A stretch of 64,000 nucleotides of DNA from Pseudomonas peli (GTDB lineage: Bacteria > Pseudomonadota > Gammaproteobacteria > Pseudomonadales > Pseudomonadaceae), in NCBI RefSeq assembly GCF_900099645.1, contig NZ_FMTL01000001.1:1240001-1304000 (forward strand), given 5' to 3'. Under the pieces are notes generated by a model, which searched no databases, had not been told where the DNA came from, and was given only the letters and a program-made list of their open reading frames with translations. Below, one piece after another: positions 1 to 8,263 of the stretch. The translations under genes were made by a program, and so were the position numbers. Every line of letters begins with the position of its first letter. Within the stretch, counting starts at the first letter, position 1.

Positions 1-168
1 CATTAATATCCGAACGAAAACTACCCTGCGCCAAGACCAGCCACCTTCTTATGATTGAAAACGTCAAACCCGCTCAGTGTCATAAAGCCGCCCCCTATCC
101 AAGCCCCCAGACAGGACAACTCAAGACGCGCTATTCTACACACCACTCAGAACCTAGTGCTTTCCCCA

Positions 169-1245
169 ATGCCCCTAATACCTCAGCTAATCTACTTGGC
201 CTTCGGCGCAGAAACCTACCAGCGCGAAGCTGTGTTCAGTATCGTTAGTGCCCTGTCACATGTCCCAACTGGCCAGACGCCTATGTTTGCCATCCAAGTT
301 TTCACGGACGCACCGGCGCTCTATGCAAAACTGCCGGTAACCACACATGTAATCAATCCAGACTGGAGCGGCCCGCATGACTACCATTTCCGCATCAAGC
401 ATGTGGCGCTGCAAAAGATTCTGGAGGAGCACGACAAGGCCATCTTGATCGATACCGACACATTCTTCCGCAGCTCGGCTGAAAATCTATTTCAACGCGT
501 CACAGCCGGCAGCCTATTATGCAATGCCATCGGCGCCCCCTTATCTCAAACAAAGTCCCTGAACAACGATTTGCTGACCAGCCTTAAAAGCTTGGGCTTG
601 GCCGTCCCCGAACTACTCCAGACGAACTCCGGAGTAATCGGCCTGTGTAATACCGACAAAGCCTTACTGGATCGATCCATACAACTAATGGACGAATTAC
701 GCCCACTTGCCCCCGAACTCTATACCTTAGAAGAGTTATGTTTGGCGCTTGCAGCTCATAAACACCTCAAGCTCTGCGAATGCACCGATATCATCCATCA
801 TTACTGGAGTCGAAAAGCACAATTCCGAGCCAAAATAAACGCTTGGTATCAGAAATATCATCATGCGCCATTAAGCCTACAAGCCATGGCAGATGTACAA
901 CTGATAAATGACCGCCTGCCTCGCCCCCCACAACCTCGTCGCGCCCTGCAAAAACTGGCGACCACTCTCATTTCCAGCACATATCGTCAGTTCTTCCGCG
1001 AACTACTTTACGGTTGCCAGCGGTATGAAAATGAATTTGACCAGGCGTGCTCAGCCGTCTGGTGGGATAAAGCACTGGAGAATCTAAAAAGCCGGCAAAC
1101 CCTGAGCATCCACGAGATCCGTAAGGCACTGGCTAACCCTATGCTCAAATGGCTTGCCGGAGAATATTATCTTTCCATGCACACCTACTTACTGAAAAAA
1201 CTGAACAGGCCGATCTCGGCCGATGCCGCCAATTATGCTGAATAA
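169..1245 (+). CDS. Putative glycosyltransferase with a DxD motif
   Basis: This encodes about 358 residues starting with Met-Pro-Leu-Ile-Pro. An early beta-strand (IYLAFG) and an Asp95-Thr-Asp97 motif preceded by hydrophobic residues resemble nucleotide-diphospho-sugar transferases (GT8/GT-A style), where the DxD binds metal and sugar nucleotide. I do not recognise the exact family. The frame is open upstream to a TTG at 55; I prefer ATG 169 because the fold appears to begin there, but neither start has a clear ribosome binding site. The gene looks richer in AT than the rest of the window, it reads towards the minus-strand LPS genes, and the next kinase-like gene overlaps its 3' end by 23 bases. 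Context suggests an outer-core or surface-glycan sugar transferase; acceptor and donor are unknown. Confidence 0.6.
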   Translation: MPLIPQLIYLAFGAETYQREAVFSIVSALSHVPTGQTPMFAIQVFTDAPALYAKLPVTTHVINPDWSGPHDYHFRIKHVALQKILEEHDKAILIDTDTFFRSSAENLFQRVTAGSLLCNAIGAPLSQTKSLNNDLLTSLKSLGLAVPELLQTNSGVIGLCNTDKALLDRSIQLMDELRPLAPELYTLEELCLALAAHKHLKLCECTDIIHHYWSRKAQFRAKINAWYQKYHHAPLSLQAMADVQLINDRLPRPPQPRRALQKLATTLISSTYRQFFRELLYGCQRYENEFDQACSAVWWDKALENLKSRQTLSIHEIRKALANPMLKWLAGEYYLSMHTYLLKKLNRPISADAANYAE

Positions 1246-1852
1246 ACTGACTGACGCAGAGTTCGCCAAACTAATCGATAATGCCAGAGTCCTCGAGGGT
1301 GATAGCTTCGGCCCCAAGGTCTACCGTCTTGCAGATGGCAACATCCTGAAGCTTTTCCGCCGTAAACGTCTTTTATCCTCGGCGCTGCTACAGCCTTATT
1401 CCGTACGTTTTCTCGCCAATGCAAAAAGCCTGCACAAGCTCGGCATCCCGACATTAACCCCCCTCAGCAGCTTTCAACTGCAAAGGCCGGGCATGACTGC
1501 CGTGCTATATCAGCCGCTACCTGGAGAAACACTCAAGGACATCTACCTGGCAGAGCCTGAACGCCTGCGCAGCCTACTTCCAGAACTGGCGGCTTTTATC
1601 CGCAAACTCCACTGCCTGGGCGTCTATTTCCGCTCGCTGCACCTAGGAAATATCGTCCTCACCCCGAAAGGATCGCTGGGCCTTATTGACATCGCCGACC
1701 TACGCATTCAGCGGCGCGCACTTTCCAAGGCAAAAAGGAAGAGAAACCTGGCGCATTTCGAACGCCTGCTGAAAACCCTAGAAAATGCTGGGGACTTCCC
1801 TTTTATGGAGCTATCGACAGCCGTTTTGAACGATCACCCGGCAAGCAAATGA
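1223..1852 (+). CDS. LPS kinase-like protein (toluene-tolerance/PA4998 type)
   Basis: This 209-residue protein has the layout of the small LPS core kinases. It has an N-terminal lobe with a KLFRRKR segment, a hinge, and a C-terminal lobe containing FRSLHLGNIV and LIDIADLR. In that family the first motif usually reads H-x-D-x-x-x-x-N; here the catalytic Asp position is Leu/His, while the metal-binding Asp of LIDIAD remains, so the protein may be a weak kinase or a pseudokinase. ATG 1223 and ATG 1235 are both possible starts and both overlap the preceding gene. Its 3' end overlaps the convergent GT4 gene by 19 bases. A similar gene lies near waaL in P. aeruginosa, so a role in LPS assembly is inferred. 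Confidence 0.65.
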   Translation: MPPIMLNKLTDAEFAKLIDNARVLEGDSFGPKVYRLADGNILKLFRRKRLLSSALLQPYSVRFLANAKSLHKLGIPTLTPLSSFQLQRPGMTAVLYQPLPGETLKDIYLAEPERLRSLLPELAAFIRKLHCLGVYFRSLHLGNIVLTPKGSLGLIDIADLRIQRRALSKAKRKRNLAHFERLLKTLENAGDFPFMELSTAVLNDHPASK

Positions 1853-2943
1853 CGATAGAACTGGGAAAACCGCTCCCAGGAAACCTCAGGAGACAACTGC
1901 TGGTACTGAGACGCTGCCAGCGCACTCAAATCCCCTCTCAAGGCCTTATCAATGGCCTTGCTCCACACCATAGGCTGGGCAACCGGCAACAGGGGCACAT
2001 CACCCGGCAACTGCTCCCGAAAAACGGCCAGGTCACTGGCCAGCACCGGAACCCCGGCAATAACCGCCTCGGAGAGCACCAAGCCGAACCCCTCCTGCTC
2101 AGAAGGCAGACACACGAGATCGAATGCCAAAAGCAAACGCGAAGCCTGCGGATGATGACCGACTAGGTGCACCTGCCCCGAAATACCAAGCTCTCGCGCC
2201 AACGCCAATAACCGCGCATGCTCATCACCTTCGCCAACGATGACCAGACAATCGTCTGGGTGCTCCCGTAACCAGAGCGCACCGGCCTCAAGCAACAAGG
2301 CGAAGCCCTTTTCCGGCACCAGACGCCCAATAGCACCAATGACCCGCCCCACCTGCTCGGGAAGCCCGAGAACCCGCCGCGCAGTTGCGCAACTCTCCAA
2401 TGAACCGCGCAAGCCATCGGGGTCCAGAGCCAAACGCCCGTTATGAACGTGACGGCCAATCTGCCCCTGAACCTCATTGGCCAGCGTTTGCGATACCGCG
2501 ACCAGGGTTAATAGCTCGCTGGAATAGTTGCGAAGCATGGCGGCTTCTGCCGGTTTAAAGGTCTTGCTGCCATGGAAAACCACGATGACCTGCGTTCCAG
2601 CCAACCCATGTAGAAAGGGCAGAAGATAACCGGCGACCCCCATACCATCGAGAATCAAGAATCGAGGCTGCATCCGCTCAATGCGCTTGGCCAAAGCACG
2701 GCGATCGAAATAGCGGCAACACGCATAACGACCCTTGCCTTTCAAACGTCGAGAGGCGAGTCCAAGAGCGGTAACGTCCCCCACCTCAGCCAATACCCCT
2801 GCATCCCCCTCTGCCAGCACGAGGGTTGCAATCCTGGAATCCGCAGCAGAGAACCCTAGAATGGAGCGATGAACCATATGAATGGAGCTGAATGCAGGGC
2901 CACCGCTCCATACAACATTCAAAATATCCATTCCACCTGCCAT
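1834..2943 (-). CDS. GT4-family glycosyltransferase (outer core)
   Basis: This 369-residue protein has a GT-B fold. An N-terminal acceptor domain is followed by a donor domain with the IGRLVPEKGF segment near residue 205 and the nucleotide-sugar motif E284-GFGLVLS-E292 (the EX7E of GT4 retaining enzymes). It probably adds a sugar to the outer LPS core in the cytoplasm before flipping. ATG 2943 is preceded by GAGG nine bases upstream; ATG 2931 is an alternative. It is the last gene of the minus-strand LPS run, 30 bases after the Ssg-like gene, and ends 19 bases inside the convergent kinase-like gene. It occupies roughly the place of wapR in P. aeruginosa, but I cannot claim it is WapR. Sugar and linkage are unknown. 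Confidence 0.8.
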   Translation of the reverse strand: MAGGMDILNVVWSGGPAFSSIHMVHRSILGFSAADSRIATLVLAEGDAGVLAEVGDVTALGLASRRLKGKGRYACCRYFDRRALAKRIERMQPRFLILDGMGVAGYLLPFLHGLAGTQVIVVFHGSKTFKPAEAAMLRNYSSELLTLVAVSQTLANEVQGQIGRHVHNGRLALDPDGLRGSLESCATARRVLGLPEQVGRVIGAIGRLVPEKGFALLLEAGALWLREHPDDCLVIVGEGDEHARLLALARELGISGQVHLVGHHPQASRLLLAFDLVCLPSEQEGFGLVLSEAVIAGVPVLASDLAVFREQLPGDVPLLPVAQPMVWSKAIDKALRGDLSALAASQYQQLSPEVSWERFSQFYRHLLAG

Positions 2944-2973
2944 CCAACTAAGCCTCGGAAAATCTAAGAGTTC

Positions 2974-3927
2974 TCACGCGAGGCCAAACCAGCGCAGCCA
3001 GCTAGCGCCCTGCTGCGGCTCTCGCAATGGTGCACGCATCGCTTGCGCCACTTTATGGCCAACCGCACGAAAGCTGAACTCCTGTTCGGCCAAATGGCGG
3101 CCATTATCGGCAATACGTTGAACCAACTGCTGATCAGCCCGCAATAGGGCAAGCTTCTCACGCAATTCGGCAACAGAACGATAGAGAACGAGGTTGTGCA
3201 TATCCTTGAAACCCAGGCTGCAGTTCTCCACCTCACCCTGGTCGTATGCCAACAGCACACAACCACAGGCCATCGCCTCGAAGTTCTTGATCATGTACTC
3301 ACCCATGCCCACATCCGCACTGACAAAGAAACGAATGCGATTGAGCATGTCGCAATAGTCCTGACCGGAGTTGGTTTTGGTCACCAACAGGTTTTCGACT
3401 TGCCCCAACTCATCCAGTAGCGCCTTGCGCCCACTATAGGCAACGCTCTTGGTGCTTCCGACAAAGGCCAGCTCGATATCGCGCTCGCGCCCCTGATGCT
3501 GTAGCAGTACTTGGTCATAGCCCTTGGGCACGAAGTGGGCGTCGAAGCCCTCATCGCAAAGCCGCCGAGCTACCTCGGCCCCCGAACTGATAATCCGCGC
3601 CCAAGGCATACGCCGATAATGAGCACTGAACGCTCCGGTGTATTTGCAAGGAATGTAATTCTGATAGGCATCATGCTCAAGAATGACCAAATTAGGCACG
3701 CTGCGAATGAACCGCCACTGACGCATTTCTTTCTTGAAGCGCAGGAAGAACAGAATCCGCTCATAACGCGTAACATCAACGTGATCACGGAAATAGCGCC
3801 GCAGATTCGCCTGCTCCTTGCTGCTCAACCAGCGCACTTCACAACTGTCACAGCCTTCGACGATACCGTCGTAGAAGCGATCCAAAATGGCTCGTTGCTC
3901 TGCCTGAACCAGAAAAAGAACCTTCAT
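2974..3927 (-). CDS. ssg: Ssg-like cell-surface glycosyltransferase
   Basis: This 317-residue protein begins MKVLFLVQAEQRAILDRFYD, the start I associate with the Pseudomonas Ssg/PA5001 glycosyltransferase needed for LPS core, surface polysaccharide and phage sensitivity. It looks like a GT-B protein with a C-terminal Glyco_trans_1_2 type domain: FVGSTKS near residue 155 and NFEAMACGCVLLAYD near 220 form the donor site with a conserved Glu. There is no signal peptide, so it acts in the cytoplasm. The gap to the upstream GT25 gene is 5 bases, implying one transcript. The symbol rests on recalled similarity and position and should be read as provisional. Confidence 0.75.
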   Translation of the reverse strand: MKVLFLVQAEQRAILDRFYDGIVEGCDSCEVRWLSSKEQANLRRYFRDHVDVTRYERILFFLRFKKEMRQWRFIRSVPNLVILEHDAYQNYIPCKYTGAFSAHYRRMPWARIISSGAEVARRLCDEGFDAHFVPKGYDQVLLQHQGRERDIELAFVGSTKSVAYSGRKALLDELGQVENLLVTKTNSGQDYCDMLNRIRFFVSADVGMGEYMIKNFEAMACGCVLLAYDQGEVENCSLGFKDMHNLVLYRSVAELREKLALLRADQQLVQRIADNGRHLAEQEFSFRAVGHKVAQAMRAPLREPQQGASWLRWFGLA

Positions 3928-3932
3928 ACGCC

Positions 3933-4622
3933 TTAAAAACCTCTACGCAAAAGGGTCTTCAGCAAGCCGCGCAATGCTTCCTGATACTGGCGTCGCCAGT
4001 TAGCCTCCCAGAAAGCCTCATCACACCCCTTACCACCGCCGCGAAACTGACGCAGGTCACTGGCGCAAGCACCTTCCGGCTGCTGCTGAGCAATCATCGG
4101 GAAACAACAGAAGCCTGCGAACATCTTGGAATAATAGTTATCTATACCTCGTCCGGAATAGTCGCCCAGCGCAATAACCTTACGGCACGCCTCGGTGGAA
4201 AGAATATAAGCATGCCCACCCTGGGCCCGCACCCTTGCGATGCCCGGCGTCCAGGTCAGCCAAAGCCGTCCAAGGTTGACTCCAAGGTAGAAAATATCGG
4301 GATTACGCTTGTTCAGAAAGCTGTTAATACGCGAAACCATGCGAGGAGCGAAGAACTCCAGGGTGGCATCGTCCTCAAGAATGAGCACACGCCGATAACC
4401 CCTCTGCAAAGCCAGCTCGGCACAACGCAGATGCGAGTTATAGCAACCTCGTTCCGGGTTCTCGTTGTCTCGCGTTACCAAAACATATTCGACATGGAGC
4501 CCAGAGCCGGCAAACTCCTTATCGAGCAAGGCGCGCCGATCTTCGCGCTCACGAACGCTGATACATAACACACCATCGACATCCAGCGCCGAAAGCTCCT
4601 TGGTTTTCCCCTCGCTACGCAT
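3933..4622 (-). CDS. GT25-family LPS glycosyltransferase
   Basis: This 229-residue protein has GT25 (LPS galactosyltransferase/LgtB-like) hallmarks. ISVREREDRR near residue 21 is the typical 'names and re-charges' start, GCYNSHLRCAELAL near 59 is the conserved Cys/Ser-His segment, and E83-D84-D85 in VLILEDD is the metal-binding DxD equivalent. ATG 4622 is chosen because AGGAG lies 6 bases upstream; a longer reading to 4652 lacks such a site. It lies between the hexapeptide acetyltransferase and the Ssg-like gene. I do not remember a GT25 gene in the P. aeruginosa core locus, so it may define a different outer core here. Donor is probably UDP-hexose, but this is inferred from the family. Confidence 0.8.
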   Translation of the reverse strand: MRSEGKTKELSALDVDGVLCISVREREDRRALLDKEFAGSGLHVEYVLVTRDNENPERGCYNSHLRCAELALQRGYRRVLILEDDATLEFFAPRMVSRINSFLNKRNPDIFYLGVNLGRLWLTWTPGIARVRAQGGHAYILSTEACRKVIALGDYSGRGIDNYYSKMFAGFCCFPMIAQQQPEGACASDLRQFRGGGKGCDEAFWEANWRRQYQEALRGLLKTLLRRGF

Positions 4623-4670
4623 AGGCACTCCTGAAAGATTCGCGCAACCCACAAGAGCCTGTACGGCCCC

Positions 4671-5381
4671 TCATGATATAGAGCCGGAAACCTGCCAGCA
4701 GGACGAAGTCAGACGTACAGACGCATACCCCCCTCCTTCTGGCTCGATAGCTGATACCTGCTCAAGGAACAATGTTGGCTGCTCAATGGGGAGTGCCAAC
4801 AACTTCTCAATCGGCAAACACCACCACTGACTATCCAATAGCCTCTGGATTACTTCTTCAGAGTGACGATAACGAATGATTTTCGCCGGTGATCCCGCCA
4901 CGATTGCATAGGGCGGAACATCCCTGGTGACGACAGAGCGTGTAGCAATCACGGCCCCCGTACCGACCTCAACACCTTCCAGAATCATGGCGTCACGACC
5001 AATCCAGACGTCATGACCAATTTTTGCCGGTTCGAACCTGGAGGAATAACTCAGGTGCGTACCCGAATGCGAGAAGGGGTGAGTGCTAACCCAATCCAGC
5101 GGATGCCCCGCACGATCGTGACCAATCACCGCACCGTTGCCGATAGAGCAGAAGCGACCAATCTCACTAACATTCCATAGCTCGCCGTCGCCACGCATGT
5201 AGGTCATGGCTCCGATTTTCAGGTTGCGGAAACCCATCTGCACATTGCGCAGTACAACGCCCTCCTCCAGAACCAGCTCTGCCCCCTTCTTAATATCCAG
5301 CAAGGAAGGAGAGAACTTAATTGCGCGTCGGCGCAGCCAGCGCCGACACTGGGAGTCCTTGAGCCGTTGAAACAGCTTCAT
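4671..5381 (-). CDS. Left-handed beta-helix acyltransferase (CatB/LbH type)
   Basis: This 236-residue protein carries hexapeptide repeats in the middle and C-terminal part (IGRFCSIGNGAVIGH, KIGHDVWIGRDAMI, VEVGTGAVIATRSVVT) followed by DVPPYAIVAGSPAKIIRYR. That is the signature of the xenobiotic/maltose-type O-acetyltransferase family. His in the STHPFSHSG segment is the probable catalytic base, and acetyl-CoA is the expected donor. ATG 5381 overlaps the TGA of wapH as ATGA and has GGGGTGG just upstream, so translation is probably coupled. It likely O-acetylates a core or surface sugar in the cytoplasm. The family also contains antibiotic acetyltransferases, but the operon position argues for glycan modification. 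Confidence 0.75.
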   Translation of the reverse strand: MKLFQRLKDSQCRRWLRRRAIKFSPSLLDIKKGAELVLEEGVVLRNVQMGFRNLKIGAMTYMRGDGELWNVSEIGRFCSIGNGAVIGHDRAGHPLDWVSTHPFSHSGTHLSYSSRFEPAKIGHDVWIGRDAMILEGVEVGTGAVIATRSVVTRDVPPYAIVAGSPAKIIRYRHSEEVIQRLLDSQWWCLPIEKLLALPIEQPTLFLEQVSAIEPEGGGYASVRLTSSCWQVSGSIS

Positions 5382-6508
5382 TTTCCACCCCGTAAACATG
5401 ATGCGAGCAATGGCAACTCGGTAAAACGTCGTTTGGCGGCATCATCGGAAAAACGGGAACGCAATGAGTCCCACACCCGCTCGTCCAAACCGCTCCCAAC
5501 CCCATGCTGAAGTGCAGCAGCCAATGCTTGCGCATCCCGCAAGGGAAAGACCCTCCCCGCAGCCCCAATCACCTCGGGCGCTCCCCCGCAATCACTGGCG
5601 ACCACCGGCACACCTGCTGCCATAGCCTCCAACAACACCATACCGAAAGGTTCATGGTCGGAAGTCAGAGCAAAAACGTCGAAGGCTTTAAAGTAACGAC
5701 GCCCATTGGCAACCTGCCCGAGAAAACGCACCTGTTCCCGAACGCCCAACTCAATGGACAAAGCCTTCAATGCGGCTTCCAGCCGTCCACTGCCCATGAT
5801 CGCCAGCAGGCTGCCGGCAGGTAGATGTGGCAGGGCCAGAGCAAAACCTCGGATTAGTGTGGCTTGATCCTTGTCCGGATGCAGGCGACCGACATTGCCG
5901 ACCACCCACGCATCTTGTGGCAGGCCCAGATGCTCGCGGGCGTCCTCGCGGGATACCTGTTCAGCCTGCAGAGCTTCGACATCGATGCGGTTGTATAGCG
6001 CCTCGATACGCTCGGCTGGCCATGCAGGCAGGCAGGCACGCATATCGTCGCGCACAGCATTGGAAACCCCAAGCAACGCCAGACGCTTGCGAAAGAAGTT
6101 GGCAAAGAGTTGGCGGGAACGGCGTTTGTAATCACCGAAGGCATGATGGACGCCAATCACAGGCAGGTTGCTTCCGAGCAATGCAACGTAGATCGGTTTG
6201 AAGCGGTGCGCGATACATAGGGCAAAGTCACGCGAGGCGGCGATCCGCTTGAGATCACGAATGGCCGAGAGCTTCAGGCCGCGCACCTGGCGACTGGAAT
6301 AATTGAGAAAGATCACCTCGTCAGAGGCGGAACCGGCCTCGACCTCTGTGCTAGGAGCACCGGTCAGATAGACTGTACAGACCTTATAGGGAGTACCGGC
6401 AAACAGCACGGCGTACTGCCGCGCGCAATCGAGAAAGGGGCCGTCATAACCGTGGCAGAACTGCAGTATCCAGCGTTGCCCGCCCCCTGTCGCCTCAGAC
6501 GTTGTCAT
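5378..6508 (-). CDS. wapH: LPS core glycosyltransferase WapH (GT4)
   Basis: This 376-residue GT-B protein has VVGNVGRLHPDKD near residue 202 and the donor motif E286-PFGMVLL-E294 (EX7E). The N-terminal WILQFCHGYDGPFLDCARQY stretch and its place directly after the carbamoyltransferase match PA5004 (WapH), thought to add a glucose to the outer core. The ATG has AAGGA five bases upstream and lies inside the end of wapO (14-base overlap). Its own stop overlaps the start of the acetyltransferase gene. It acts at the cytoplasmic face of the inner membrane. The linkage made here may differ, because the downstream gene set differs from the P. aeruginosa locus I remember. Confidence 0.85.
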   Translation of the reverse strand: MTTSEATGGGQRWILQFCHGYDGPFLDCARQYAVLFAGTPYKVCTVYLTGAPSTEVEAGSASDEVIFLNYSSRQVRGLKLSAIRDLKRIAASRDFALCIAHRFKPIYVALLGSNLPVIGVHHAFGDYKRRSRQLFANFFRKRLALLGVSNAVRDDMRACLPAWPAERIEALYNRIDVEALQAEQVSREDAREHLGLPQDAWVVGNVGRLHPDKDQATLIRGFALALPHLPAGSLLAIMGSGRLEAALKALSIELGVREQVRFLGQVANGRRYFKAFDVFALTSDHEPFGMVLLEAMAAGVPVVASDCGGAPEVIGAAGRVFPLRDAQALAAALQHGVGSGLDERVWDSLRSRFSDDAAKRRFTELPLLASCLRGGK

Positions 6509-8249
6509 ACCAATCCTTGCCGTCCTTGACCACCAAGATGTCTTCCATGATCAAGTACTGCAGATCCGAGCCGTAGAACATGTTCAATGCATCGGTCGGC
6601 GAGCAGATCATCGGTTCGCCACGGCGGTTGAGCGAGGTGTTCAGCGACACGCCGTTGCCGGTGAGTTTTTCCAGCTCCAGCATCATGTCGTAGTAGCGCG
6701 GGTTGTATTCGCGCTTGAGCACCTGGGCGCGCGAGGTGCCGTCTTCGTGCACCACTTCGCCGACACGGGTCTTCCACTCTTCGTTGACTTCGAAGGTGAA
6801 GGTCATGAACGGGCTCGGGTGATCGACCTTGAGCATCTGCGGGCCGACGGTGTCGAGCATCGACGGGCAGAACGGCCTCCAGCGCTCGCGGAACTTGATC
6901 TGCTCGTTGATGCGATCCGCCACACCGGCCACGCTTGGGCAGCCGATGATCGAACGACCTCCGAGAGCGCGCGGACCGAACTCCATGCGGCCCTGGAACC
7001 AGGCCACCGGATTCGCGTCGACCATTATCTTGGCGATGCGCTGCGGCATGTTGTCGATGCGCTTGAACACCGGCTTGCTGGGGTGACGGGCGCACGCGGC
7101 GATCACGTCTTCGTTGGAGTACGACGGCCCGAGGTAGACGTGCTCCATCTTCTCCACCGGCACGCCGCGCTGGTGCGAAATGTAGGCAGCCGCACCGACC
7201 GAAGTACCGGCATCACCGGACGCCGGCTGGACGAACAGCTCTTTGACGTCGTCGCGGGCAATGATCTTCTGGTTCAGCTTGACGTTCAGCGCGCAACCGC
7301 CGGCGAAAGCGATCTTGCCGGTCTCGCGGATGATGTCGCCGAGGTAGTACTCCATCATCTCCAGCGCCAGCTTCTCGAACAGCGCCTGCATGCTGGCCGC
7401 GTAATGGATGTACGGATCGTCGGCGATGTCACCCTGGCGTTTCGGGCCGAGCCACTCGATCAGCTTGGGCGAGAAGTAGTAGCCCTTGCCGTTTTCCTTG
7501 TAGCGGCGGAAGCCGATGACGTTGGCGTAGTCGGTGTTGATAATCAGCTCGCCGTTCTCGAACTTGGCCAGGCGCGAGAAGTCGTACTTGGCCGCGTCAC
7601 CGTAGGGCGCCATGCCCATGACCTTGAACTCGCCGTCGAGCATCTCGAAACCGAGGAATTCGGTGATCGCGCCGTACAGGCCGCCGAGGGAATCCGGGTC
7701 GTAGAACTCCTTGATCTTGTGGATCTTGCCGTTCTCGCCGTAGCCGAAGAAGGTGGTGGCGTACTCGCCCTTGCCGTCGATGCCGAGGATCGCGGTCTTC
7801 TCGGTGAAACCCGAACAGTGGTAGGCGCTGGCAGCGTGGGCCAGGTGGTGCTCGACTGGCTCGATCTTGATCTTCTTCAGGTCGAAACCGAGCTGCTCCA
7901 GGCACCACTGAATCTTCTTGTGGTAACGCTTGTAGCGACGATTGCCCATCAGGATCGCGTCGAGGGCGCGGTCCGGTGCGTACCAGTAGCGTTTGGCGTA
8001 CTGCCAACGGGCCTTCTCGAAGATGCTGATCGGGGCAAACGGAATGGCCACCACATCAACGTCAGACGGTTTGATCCCCGCCTGCTCCAGGCAGAACTTG
8101 GCCGACTCGTAGGGCATGCGGTTCTTCGCGTGCTTGTCGCGCACAAAGCGCTCTTCTTCGGCGGCCGCGATCAACTTGCCGTCGATATACAGGGCGGCGG
8201 ATGGATCATGGCTGAGGGCGCCGGAAAGGCCGAGAATCGTCAATGCCAC
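6495..8249 (-). CDS. wapO: LPS heptose carbamoyltransferase WapO
   Basis: This is a 584-residue member of the NodU/CmcH/TobZ carbamoyltransferase family, the size I recall for PA5005. The N-terminal Kae1-like domain carries LGLSGALSHDPSAAL and HHLAHAASAYHCSGF with metal-binding histidines. The C-terminal YrdC-like domain carries the GRMEFGPRALGGRSI segment used for carbamoyl-adenylate formation. It is expected to put the 7-O-carbamoyl group on inner-core heptose II. The frame stays open upstream to 8441, but I choose GTG 8249 because the family start (ALTILGLSG) is there and AGAGG lies 8 bases before it. It follows the double-kinase gene by 14 bases. Its GC content is higher than that of the distal glycosyltransferases. 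Confidence 0.92.
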   Translation of the reverse strand: MALTILGLSGALSHDPSAALYIDGKLIAAAEEERFVRDKHAKNRMPYESAKFCLEQAGIKPSDVDVVAIPFAPISIFEKARWQYAKRYWYAPDRALDAILMGNRRYKRYHKKIQWCLEQLGFDLKKIKIEPVEHHLAHAASAYHCSGFTEKTAILGIDGKGEYATTFFGYGENGKIHKIKEFYDPDSLGGLYGAITEFLGFEMLDGEFKVMGMAPYGDAAKYDFSRLAKFENGELIINTDYANVIGFRRYKENGKGYYFSPKLIEWLGPKRQGDIADDPYIHYAASMQALFEKLALEMMEYYLGDIIRETGKIAFAGGCALNVKLNQKIIARDDVKELFVQPASGDAGTSVGAAAYISHQRGVPVEKMEHVYLGPSYSNEDVIAACARHPSKPVFKRIDNMPQRIAKIMVDANPVAWFQGRMEFGPRALGGRSIIGCPSVAGVADRINEQIKFRERWRPFCPSMLDTVGPQMLKVDHPSPFMTFTFEVNEEWKTRVGEVVHEDGTSRAQVLKREYNPRYYDMMLELEKLTGNGVSLNTSLNRRGEPMICSPTDALNMFYGSDLQYLIMEDILVVKDGKDWYDNV

Positions 8250-8263
8250 TGGTTGTGCCTCTT

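Noticed and set aside
55..168. N-terminal extension of the first gene from TTG 55
   Set aside because: The added 38 residues are Pro- and Arg-rich with no link to the fold, and TTG 55 has no ribosome binding site. It cannot be fully excluded because ATG 169 also lacks one.
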